DNA from: Candidatus Cloacimonadota bacterium
GTDB taxonomy: Bacteria > Cloacimonadota > Cloacimonadia > Cloacimonadales > TCS61
DNA length: 6,024 bases
Assembly (NCBI GenBank): GCA_030668345.1
Contig: DAOUUD010000113.1
Span: 1-6,024 of the forward strand
Direction of reading: 5' to 3'
Shown one piece after another: positions 1-5,668 of this stretch. Under the pieces are notes generated by a model that ran no database searches, was not told the origin of the DNA, and was given only the letters and a program-made list of their open reading frames with translations. The position numbers and the translations under genes were made by a program. Numbering within the stretch: the first letter of the stretch is position 1; each line of letters starts with the position of its first letter.

Positions 1-885
1 GAAGAGGTTGTAGGTATTCACAAAATAAATATTGTTTACGCTGATGCTTCTACTATTCACCAGGTTCAAAAAGTTAGAAAACAAATTATTAAAACCGAAA
101 AGGGAATGAACTGTGAACTTAAACAGATCACTAAGAACAGACGAATACTATGGAGCCGTATGACTTTAACTCCCAGATTCGGTGAAGATGGCAAGATCAT
201 AGGCATTCTGGGCATTGGTGAAGATATTACGGAATACAAACGTACAGATACAGAACTTCGCGAAACAATGGGAAAACTTCGCAAAACACTTACCGGCATC
301 ATCCATGCTACAGAAATGATAATTGAAACCCGGGATCCTTATACAGCCGGTCATCAACGCCGGGTTGCCACCCTTGCCAAAGCGATCGCCAAGAAACTGG
401 GCTTAACGGAAACACAGGTAGAAGGTGTATATATGGTGGGAGTTATTCACGATCTTGGCAAAATATCTGTTCCTGCTGAAATACTCAGCATGCCGCGTCG
501 TCTTACAGAAGCCGAATTCAACCTTATAAAAAACCATCCCAAAGCCGGTTATGAAATATTGAAAAACATCGAATTCCCCTGGCCTATTGCCGAAATTGTT
601 CTTCAGCATCATGAACGGATAAACGGTTCCGGCTATCCTGCCGGATTAGAAGGAAAAGATATTATTCTGGAAGCAAAAGTTTTAGCTGTTGCCGATGTGG
701 TGGAAGCCATGGCTTCTCATAGACCATATAGAGCTTCGTTCCCCCTGAAAAGAGCATTGGGTGAGATAACACAGAATAGAGAAATACTCTACGACCCGGA
801 TATTGTTGATTGTTGCCTAGAGCTGTTCAATAAAGATAATTTTCAGTTTGAAGAGAGAGAAGAAGCTTCTCCATTATTAGGGTAA
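1..885 (+). CDS. PAS/HD-GYP domain protein, 5' truncated (putative cyclic-di-GMP phosphodiesterase)
   Basis: The frame is open from the first base of the window, so the true start lies upstream; the ATG at 106 is internal to the PAS domain. 294 residues are visible. Residues about 1-78 are the end of a PAS domain with its PAC segment (a GEDGKIIGILGIGEDITE stretch), followed by a short charged helical linker. Residues about 98-290 are an HD-GYP domain: H118 after the TRDPYTAGH segment, the H150-D151 pair in VIHDLGK, H179 in NHPKAGY, H203-H204 in QHHERINGSGYP, the G211-Y212-P213 signature, and D232 in AVADVVEAM. All the metal-ligand positions I would expect for the family appear to be present, so an active enzyme is likely. 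HD-GYP proteins hydrolyse cyclic di-GMP, and some prefer other cyclic dinucleotides. The PAS domain would sense an unknown input, and no membrane segment is seen in this part. The gene ends 2 bases before the next, which suggests an operon. Confidence 0.93.
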   Translation, partial: EEVVGIHKINIVYADASTIHQVQKVRKQIIKTEKGMNCELKQITKNRRILWSRMTLTPRFGEDGKIIGILGIGEDITEYKRTDTELRETMGKLRKTLTGIIHATEMIIETRDPYTAGHQRRVATLAKAIAKKLGLTETQVEGVYMVGVIHDLGKISVPAEILSMPRRLTEAEFNLIKNHPKAGYEILKNIEFPWPIAEIVLQHHERINGSGYPAGLEGKDIILEAKVLAVADVVEAMASHRPYRASFPLKRALGEITQNREILYDPDIVDCCLELFNKDNFQFEEREEASPLLG

Positions 886-887
886 TT

Positions 888-1226
888 ATGTTTTGTCCGA
901 AATGTAAATCTGAGTTCGTAAAAGGTATAACCATTTGCCCGGAATGCAATGAACCGCTCGTAAAAGAACTTCCCGAAAATAAATTTGTAGAATTTGTGAA
1001 ATTATGTGATTCACCCAATCCTTCCATGACAGCTATCATAAAATCCATCCTGGATAGTGCAGATATTCAATATTTCGTGAGGGGTGAAAACATGCAGACG
1101 CTTTTCGGTGGATGTTTGGAATTCACTAATCCTCGCCTTTCGCGGGTTGAATTCCTGGTAAGTAAAGAAGATAAAGAAACAGCTACGGAGCTTATTCAAG
1201 AAACCGAGCCGGAAAAAGAAGAATAG
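888..1226 (+). CDS. Small zinc-ribbon protein with DUF2007-like domain
   Basis: This gene encodes 112 residues. The N-terminus is a zinc ribbon built from two CxxC knuckles (C3-x2-C6 and C17-x2-C20, each Cys-Pro-x-Cys). Residues about 33-105 resemble the DUF2007 'putative signal transducing' domain: an FVKLCDSPNPSMTAIIKSIL start, a helix, then strands ending in VEFLVSKEDKETATELI. The C-terminus is acidic (EPEKEE). The start is supported by the ATG lying 2 bases after the upstream stop, with a weak AGGG ribosome site at 879-882. The zinc ribbon and DUF2007 pairing is common in small bacterial proteins of unknown biochemical role. No signal peptide or membrane segment is seen, so it should be cytoplasmic. 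Its position between a c-di-GMP enzyme and a secreted protease hints at regulation or protein interaction, but nothing in the sequence proves this. Confidence 0.85.
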   Translation: MFCPKCKSEFVKGITICPECNEPLVKELPENKFVEFVKLCDSPNPSMTAIIKSILDSADIQYFVRGENMQTLFGGCLEFTNPRLSRVEFLVSKEDKETATELIQETEPEKEE

Positions 1227-1242
1227 AGGACACGGAGAAAAA

Positions 1243-3885
1243 ATGAAAAAAGTTATTTATTTTGGAATATTGCTGATTTTGTGCATTCAGTTTTTAAACG
1301 CTATCGATAAATTCGATGCGGAGAGCGTTATCTCTTCCAAAGATATTATAAAAGCTGTAGCAGAAGCCAAGGCAGACAGTCTTATATCCCAGCAGGATTT
1401 TGAAGAATGCATAAAAGATTTTGAGAAGATCGAGGGTATGTTCACCTTGTACCGGAACAATGAAGATGGTACGGTCTATTTTCAGATATTACCCGATCAG
1501 TTCGGTAAAATTTTCCTGTGTAATATGACCCGTCAGACCGGTGATGCTTATATGTTCGATGCATCTTCCATGATGTGGAATTTTCCTTTTTTCTTCAAAA
1601 AAATAAATAACCGCGTGCAACTGATCCAGAAAAATCTGAAATTCAGAGCAGAAGAACCCGCTTTAAAAAGGGCAGTGGAAAACAGTATTACAAATTCTAT
1701 AATTGCTTCCTCTAATATTGTTTGCAAACCACAAACAGAAACCGGAGCCATCCTGATCAAAGCATCCGACCTCTTCCTGAAAGACATGGCAAACGTGGAA
1801 AGCCGCACAGATAACCGGAAGATGAAATATAATTTTGACAATGAAAACAGCTATTTCGATAAGATAAAATCATTCCCTCTGAATACGGAAATCGATGTGG
1901 TGCTGCATTATCAGACCGGAAAATGGCAGAATATTTATACCCTGCCGGATTCACGAAGTATGATCCATCGTTATCATTACAGCCTGGCAGCGATCCCCGC
2001 ATCAAATTACAAGCCCAGACTCGCAGATGACAGGCTGGGACATTTTACAACCATTTACCAGGATTATTCAAATCTTCTTACCGAAGATCCTTATGTGCGT
2101 TATATAAATCGCTGGCATATCGAAAAAGAAGATCCCAAAGCAAAAATTTCCAAAGCTAAAATACCTATTGTTTTCTGGCTGGAAAATACGATCCCGGTAG
2201 AATTCCGGGAAGCCTGCCGTAAAGGTTTACTTCTCTGGAATGATGCCTTTGAAAAAATCGGAATAACGGACGCAATAGTGGTAAAAGAAATGCCCGATAA
2301 TGCCGATTGGGATCCAGCCGACTCACGCTACAACACGATCCGCTGGTTTATCCAGCCCGGTGGCGGATATGCTGTGGGACCATCTCATGCCAATCCTTTT
2401 ACCGGAGAACTATACGATGCTGATGTACGTATCAGTGTAGATTTCATGCGTTATTTTTTCCTGGAATATGAAGAACTGATAAATCCCGGCGGATGGGTAC
2501 AGGGTTTGCAATCTGCCAGATGGGAAGAGACCGATCTGAATAATTATTACGAAGGTGATGCCTTTGCCAGTGGTTTGTCTCAACAGATGGCATTCGGCTG
2601 GAACATCTTGCAAACCAGGGGAATTTTCCAGGATAATCCCGTCGATATGAAAGAATTTGTTGATCAGGGAATAATTGCACTGGTTGTTCATGAAGTGGGT
2701 CACACCTTGGGTTTGCGACATAATTTTAAAGCAAGTACTTATTATACATCAGAAGAACTACAGGATAAAAAATTCACTTCCAAACATGGCATCAGCGGTT
2801 CTGTGATGGATTACACTCCTTTGAACCTGGCACCAATAAATGGAAAACAGGGTGATTATTTTCAGGTTCAGCTCGGTACCTGGGATTACTGGGTAATGGA
2901 ATATGCTTACTCCATCTTTGATGAAAAGAAAGAAGCAAAGGAACTGGAAAAAATAGCTCGTAAATGCACAAAACCGTATCTTGATTACGGTACAGACGAA
3001 GATACTTACGGTTATTCCAGCAGGGGTGTAGATCCACTCTGTAATATGTTCGACCTGGGCAGCGATCCTATCGGTTATTATGAAGAGCGCATCGAACTTG
3101 CAAATGAGATCTGGAAAGACATCCCCAAAAATTTTGAAAAGAAAGGGAAATCATATAAGAAATTACGTTCGGTTTTCGGTTTAGCTTTGCGTGAATACAG
3201 AAATGCTGCCAACAATGTGAGTAAATATGTAGGGGGATTATATTCTCACCGCGATCATATTGGCGACCCTGATGGTAGACCACCATTCGAAGTGGTTCCG
3301 GCTGCAGAGCAGAGAAGAGCTTTGAATTTCCTTACTCAAAATATTCTAGCGGAAAATGCTTTTAATTTTGATCCGGAACTTCTGAACAAACTTGTCCTGG
3401 AAAAAATGGGCAAATTCACCGGCAGCATCTGGGAAGCTAAAAGACAGGACTACCCGATACATACAGTGGTTGCCGGAGTGCAGGCTATAATCCTATCCCA
3501 TCTATACGATCCGATAGTGCTGGGAAGATTACATGATAATTCAGTTAAATTCATTGAGAATACTGACACATTTACTATGGCAGAGATGTTCCTTATAATG
3601 AAGAACTCCATCTGGAATGAATTAGCAGATAACAACAATATAAACAGTTACAGGCGTGAACTGCAAAGAATCCATCTTTACAGGTTAACTCAACTTATCC
3701 TTGAAGACAACAATACTCTGCCTAAAGATGCTGTCTCACTTGCCAGAACAAACCTGAAAGAAATTCAAGAACAGATCAGTGAGATGAATAAAACAGAACT
3801 GGATATAATAACTCTTGCTCATCTGGATGAAATGTATGATAATATAAGTGCAGTATTAAATGCACAGTTCCAGATAAATGAGTGA
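1243..3885 (+). CDS. Secreted zinc-dependent metalloprotease (DUF5117 / Met-zincin family)
   Basis: This gene encodes 880 residues. The start is set by a GGAG ribosome site at 1234-1237, 5 bases before the ATG, and by a good signal peptide: Lys-Lys at residues 2-3, a hydrophobic core at about 4-18, and a likely cut after LNA at about residue 20. No lipobox is seen at that cut. Residues about 60-290 resemble the DUF5117 region (GMFTLYRNNEDGTVYFQI and following). The catalytic part follows (IPIVFWLENTIP..., then RYNTIRWFIQPGGG...). The zinc site is HEVGHTLGLRH with H483, E484, H487 and H493, and a Met-turn SVMDY lies at M522; together these define a metzincin. The remainder, to 880, is the helical C-terminal part of the family (Pfam 'Met-zincin', formerly DUF4953). 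Length is normal for the family, and all catalytic residues appear intact. The product should act in the periplasm or outside the cell; its substrate is unknown. It is the third gene of the apparent operon, 16 bases after the preceding stop. Confidence 0.93.
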   Translation: MKKVIYFGILLILCIQFLNAIDKFDAESVISSKDIIKAVAEAKADSLISQQDFEECIKDFEKIEGMFTLYRNNEDGTVYFQILPDQFGKIFLCNMTRQTGDAYMFDASSMMWNFPFFFKKINNRVQLIQKNLKFRAEEPALKRAVENSITNSIIASSNIVCKPQTETGAILIKASDLFLKDMANVESRTDNRKMKYNFDNENSYFDKIKSFPLNTEIDVVLHYQTGKWQNIYTLPDSRSMIHRYHYSLAAIPASNYKPRLADDRLGHFTTIYQDYSNLLTEDPYVRYINRWHIEKEDPKAKISKAKIPIVFWLENTIPVEFREACRKGLLLWNDAFEKIGITDAIVVKEMPDNADWDPADSRYNTIRWFIQPGGGYAVGPSHANPFTGELYDADVRISVDFMRYFFLEYEELINPGGWVQGLQSARWEETDLNNYYEGDAFASGLSQQMAFGWNILQTRGIFQDNPVDMKEFVDQGIIALVVHEVGHTLGLRHNFKASTYYTSEELQDKKFTSKHGISGSVMDYTPLNLAPINGKQGDYFQVQLGTWDYWVMEYAYSIFDEKKEAKELEKIARKCTKPYLDYGTDEDTYGYSSRGVDPLCNMFDLGSDPIGYYEERIELANEIWKDIPKNFEKKGKSYKKLRSVFGLALREYRNAANNVSKYVGGLYSHRDHIGDPDGRPPFEVVPAAEQRRALNFLTQNILAENAFNFDPELLNKLVLEKMGKFTGSIWEAKRQDYPIHTVVAGVQAIILSHLYDPIVLGRLHDNSVKFIENTDTFTMAEMFLIMKNSIWNELADNNNINSYRRELQRIHLYRLTQLILEDNNTLPKDAVSLARTNLKEIQEQISEMNKTELDIITLAHLDEMYDNISAVLNAQFQINE

Positions 3886-3889
3886 TATT

Positions 3890-3909
3890 TTTCACGCTCC
3901 CGCGTGGGA
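3890..3909. repeat. Short hairpin, possibly a degraded REP-like palindrome
   Basis: CACGC (3893-3897) pairs with GCGTG (3902-3906) around a TCCC loop. Two T-G wobble pairs and one T-A pair extend the stem to 8 bp (3890-3897 with 3902-3909). It begins 4 bases after the protease stop codon. No T-run follows it on either strand, so it is a poor intrinsic terminator, although it could protect the 3' end of the mRNA. The core CACGCTCC-CGCGTGGGA resembles a dispersed palindrome I recall from many genomes (type CCCACGCTC...GCGTGGGAA). That resemblance is from memory, and only one copy is present here. Confidence 0.4.
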
Positions 3910-4002
3910 TAAGCAGTAAACTCTCACCTGGGAAACTTATGGGATTTATGGGGAATAATAAAACAAGTTTGCGGAAACATACATTAGACGCCATTAGGTA
4001 CT

Positions 4003-4008
4003 TATAAT
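4003..4008 (+). promoter_or_regulatory. Candidate -10 box for the cassette gene
   Basis: A perfect TATAAT lies 19 bases before the HEPN start codon. The hexamer 17 bases upstream is TACATT (3980-3985), a weak -35 that would straddle the cassette junction. The predicted transcription start (about 4015) falls on the AAGGA ribosome site (4014-4018), leaving a very short leader. The match could be chance in AT-rich DNA, and the -10 consensus of this lineage is not known. Confidence 0.35.
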
Positions 4009-4027
4009 CTGTAAAGGATTTAGATGA

Positions 4028-4720
4028 ATGTCCAATTTAAAATCTTCGGATGAAGTTCTTCAGGAACACATAGAAGTTTTAGGATTTGATTTAGGAAAAT
4101 TGTTTCATAAATTATGGAATGAATTCGCCTGGATGCAAATTAAATGGCAAGAGTATGTGGATTTATATGGGACTTCACCAGAGAGAATAGAACTCCTAAA
4201 CTCTACTTCGCCAAGATTTTTCAAGCTTATACAGGATGTTTTATTGGAAGACATTCTTTTAAGTCTTTCTAGGTTGACTGATCCTCCCAAGACCGGTGGC
4301 AAGGAAAATTTGACCTTTAATGCTCTTCCTGCTTTTATATCAGATGTAGATTTTCATAATACTATTAGTGAGCTTGTTAAAAAAGCAGTAGATGCTTTAG
4401 GATTTGCACGGGATTGGCGTAACCGGCATATTGCACATCGTGATTTAAAGTTAGCTATAGGAGATGAGATAGCACCACTTAGTTCGGTTACGCGACTTAA
4501 AGTGGCTAATGGAATTAGTTTTCTGTATAAGATCTTAAATGCAATTTATCAAAAGTATTTCAAAGCCGAACTTTCACCGAAAGTATTTTCACCTATGAAT
4601 GGTGCTATATCCCTACTTTACATATTACAAGATGGGTTGAATGAGAAAAAAGCAAGGCATGATAGGATAATTTCGGGTAAGCAAACCAATGAAGATATTC
4701 GATCAATGGATCCGATCTAA
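4028..4720 (+). CDS. AbiU2-like HEPN domain protein
   Basis: This gene encodes 230 residues that look cytoplasmic, with no signal peptide or membrane helix. The predicted fold is mostly helical. The key motif is R131-N132-R133-H134-I135-A136-H137 in FARDWRNRHIAHRD, the RN-x4-H signature of HEPN domains, whose conserved Arg and His form the RNase site in many toxins and defence proteins. An upstream SLSRLTDPPKTGGKENLTF segment (about residues 78-96) matches what I recall of AbiU2-type HEPN proteins. AbiU2 was named from lactococcal abortive phage infection, but most members are uncharacterised. The ATG is preceded by AGGA (4015-4018), 9 bases upstream. An overlapping ATG at 4024 is in another frame and fits no long ORF. 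The gene fills the proposed integron cassette and has no partner antitoxin gene inside it. It could be an RNA-cleaving defence protein, a toxin-like protein controlled elsewhere, or a non-catalytic RNA binder. Confidence 0.8.
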   Translation: MSNLKSSDEVLQEHIEVLGFDLGKLFHKLWNEFAWMQIKWQEYVDLYGTSPERIELLNSTSPRFFKLIQDVLLEDILLSLSRLTDPPKTGGKENLTFNALPAFISDVDFHNTISELVKKAVDALGFARDWRNRHIAHRDLKLAIGDEIAPLSSVTRLKVANGISFLYKILNAIYQKYFKAELSPKVFSPMNGAISLLYILQDGLNEKKARHDRIISGKQTNEDIRSMDPI

Positions 4721-4753
4721 GATATTGAGTAATTATGTAAAAAGCCCAACGGC

Positions 4754-4876
4754 GTCTAACAAACTGCACACGGCAAGAGTTATTATGGGTTTGAGGATAA
4801 CTTTTTTTAGCTTGGCAGATTATGATCGTACGACACATGATTCGTTCAGATTCCGTGTCGCACTCAACCGTTATAT
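4754..4876 (+). other. attC-like integron recombination site (59-base-element type)
   Basis: R'' is GTCTAAC (4754-4760), fitting RYYYAAC. The right core is GTTATAT (4870-4876), a degenerate fit to GTTRRRY; TAAC (4757-4760) pairs with GTTA (4870-4873). L'' is TGCACACGG (4765-4773) and L' is CCGTGTCGCA (4853-4862). They form 9 pairs with a single extra base, C4859, which would be an unpaired G on the folded bottom strand like the extrahelical G of attC sites. Unpaired spacers AAAC (4761-4764) and CTCAACC (4863-4869) lie between the R and L boxes. The terminal region 4774-4852 (79 bases) has little further pairing apart from the palindrome TCGTACGA (4826-4833). Total length is 123 bases, within the known attC range. 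The site sits directly downstream of its gene in the usual orientation. Confidence 0.72.
4813..4841 (+). promoter_or_regulatory. Weak candidate promoter inside the attC site for the JAB gene
   Basis: TTGGCA (4813-4818, five of six -35 consensus bases) is followed after 17 bases by CATGAT (4836-4841, four of six -10 bases). It would start transcription near 4848, about 60 bases ahead of the JAB gene. The -10 match is poor, and the hexamers may be chance. Confidence 0.2.
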
Positions 4877-4909
4877 GAAATTTTGGACTAAAAGAATTGT
4901 TAACTGATT

Positions 4910-5611
4910 ATGGAATTCCTATTAATATTAATTGGTATTTTCTTACTCATTTCGTTAATTTTTATTTTTACTCATCTGCACCCGCTTACTAAAGACGAGG
5001 TAGAATCACTTGCGGGTAAAAGACGCAACAGACAAATTCGATTGTATTTCTTATTTACTCCCCACGAATTCACAGTTAATAAAGAATTCAAGAAGCGAAT
5101 GAATCCTAATGGAACATTCTATAGAATTAACGAAAGTCTCTTTGATTTTCCAGCAATAGCTGCAGCACTTATGAAATATAAAAAACACGAATGGATTATC
5201 ATCGCTTTTGAAAAGGATAAAAAAATAGACTTGATTTGGTTAAATAAAGGGTTTGATCGCTCAAGTGTTTCTTCTTATCTCTCAGTGGAGGATATTATTA
5301 AGAAGGTTAAGCAGGAAAATAAATTATCAGTACTAAGATTTCACAACCATCCAAATATTAATCCCAATTACGTTGACTGCAGCAGGCCAAGTGCCCAAGA
5401 TATTAATTTAGCCAATGAGTTTGCGCAAATTCTTAATCAGAATGGCTTAAATCTTTTAGAGTTTGTTTGCGAAAGAGGGAAACATTACAAATATTTTTCT
5501 TCTTATTCAAATAGCTTTTTCCCATTATGTAAAATAATTAATGATTTAGAAATTGAAAATAATATTTCGAAATTCAAAAATTTATCTCTACATTTTGAAA
5601 GATTATTTTGA
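4910..5611 (+). CDS. Membrane-anchored JAB/JAMM-type (RadC-like) metalloprotein
   Basis: This gene encodes 233 residues. Residues about 2-20 form a strongly hydrophobic segment, followed by a basic patch (KRRNR, 37-41), which suggests an N-terminal anchor with the rest in the cytoplasm. The motif H145-N146-H147-P148 followed by S161-A162-Q163-D164 fits the JAMM/JAB metal site (HxH...SxxD). The preceding layout is like RadC and other prokaryotic JAB domains: a strand around IIIAFEKDKKIDLIWLNKG, a helix VEDIIKKVKQ, then a strand leading into the HNHP. E101 could be the catalytic Glu, but this is uncertain. The HxH to SxxD gap (13 residues between H147 and S161) is longer than in typical JAMM sites. 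JAB enzymes cleave isopeptide or peptide bonds; RadC itself has no settled activity. The start has no clear ribosome site, and it lies 2 bases after a 10-codon ORF (4875-4907), so coupled translation is possible. The gene is clearly AT-richer than the flanking core genes, for example 10 G+C in the 60 bases at 5521-5580, which suggests transfer. Confidence 0.7.
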   Translation: MEFLLILIGIFLLISLIFIFTHLHPLTKDEVESLAGKRRNRQIRLYFLFTPHEFTVNKEFKKRMNPNGTFYRINESLFDFPAIAAALMKYKKHEWIIIAFEKDKKIDLIWLNKGFDRSSVSSYLSVEDIIKKVKQENKLSVLRFHNHPNINPNYVDCSRPSAQDINLANEFAQILNQNGLNLLEFVCERGKHYKYFSSYSNSFFPLCKIINDLEIENNISKFKNLSLHFERLF

Positions 5612-5623
5612 AAGTTAATATAA

Positions 5624-5650
5624 AAACCGCCCGGGGGAAACGGGCGGTTT
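5624..5650 (-). terminator. Intrinsic terminator, mainly for sppA, possibly bidirectional
   Basis: AAACCGCCCG (5624-5633) pairs perfectly with CGGGCGGTTT (5641-5650) around a GGGGAAA loop. On the minus strand the stem's GC part runs into five Ts and then TATATT, a good terminator 18 bases past the sppA stop. On the plus strand only three Ts follow, so termination of the JAB gene transcript would be weaker. Confidence 0.88.
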
Positions 5651-5668
5651 GACCATAGGAGGAGTTTC

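Larger units (their letters stand above)
3984..4870 (+). mobile_element. Putative integron gene cassette carrying the HEPN gene
   Basis: The 887-base unit is defined by two signals. Its left end reads TTAGACGCC (3984-3992), fitting the TTRRRY end of a cassette. Its right end is the attC-like site whose R'' side, GGCGTCTAAC (4751-4760), contains the exact reverse complement of those nine bases. That pairing is expected for a cassette that circularises by joining its two ends. It holds one gene in the standard orientation, with a 44-base leader before the ATG and 33 bases between the stop and R''. The crossover at the right would be G4870^T4871. One oddity is that the base before the left crossover is A3983 rather than the expected G, and no attC or attI precedes it. 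No integrase gene is visible. A chance match is possible, but the agreement of both ends with a well-formed stem argues against it. Confidence 0.68.

Noticed and set aside
106..108. ATG as the start of the HD-GYP gene
   Set aside because: The frame is open to base 1 and the upstream residues continue the PAS domain, so this is an internal methionine.
2410..2721. Long minus-strand ORFs inside the metalloprotease gene, such as this 103-codon one
   Set aside because: They are antisense shadows of a well-supported coding frame and show no domain or ribosome-site evidence.
3937..3953. Tandem near-repeat TTATGGGA-T-TTATGGGG
   Set aside because: Only two short imperfect copies with no further periodicity; probably chance.
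3966..3977. Small palindrome GTTTGCGGAAAC just left of the cassette end, tested as part of an upstream attC
   Set aside because: It is only a 4-bp stem, and no RYYYAAC box or second arm was found in 3886-3983.
4689..4907. A 72-codon plus-strand ORF overlapping the end of the HEPN gene
   Set aside because: Most of it is a translation of the attC-like site. It has no recognisable domain and overlaps the HEPN gene in another frame. Only its last ten codons are discussed, as a possible short leader.
5614..5620. GTTAATA as a possible second cassette crossover after the JAB gene
   Set aside because: There is no R'' box, L stem or space for an attC before it. The string is common in AT-rich DNA.
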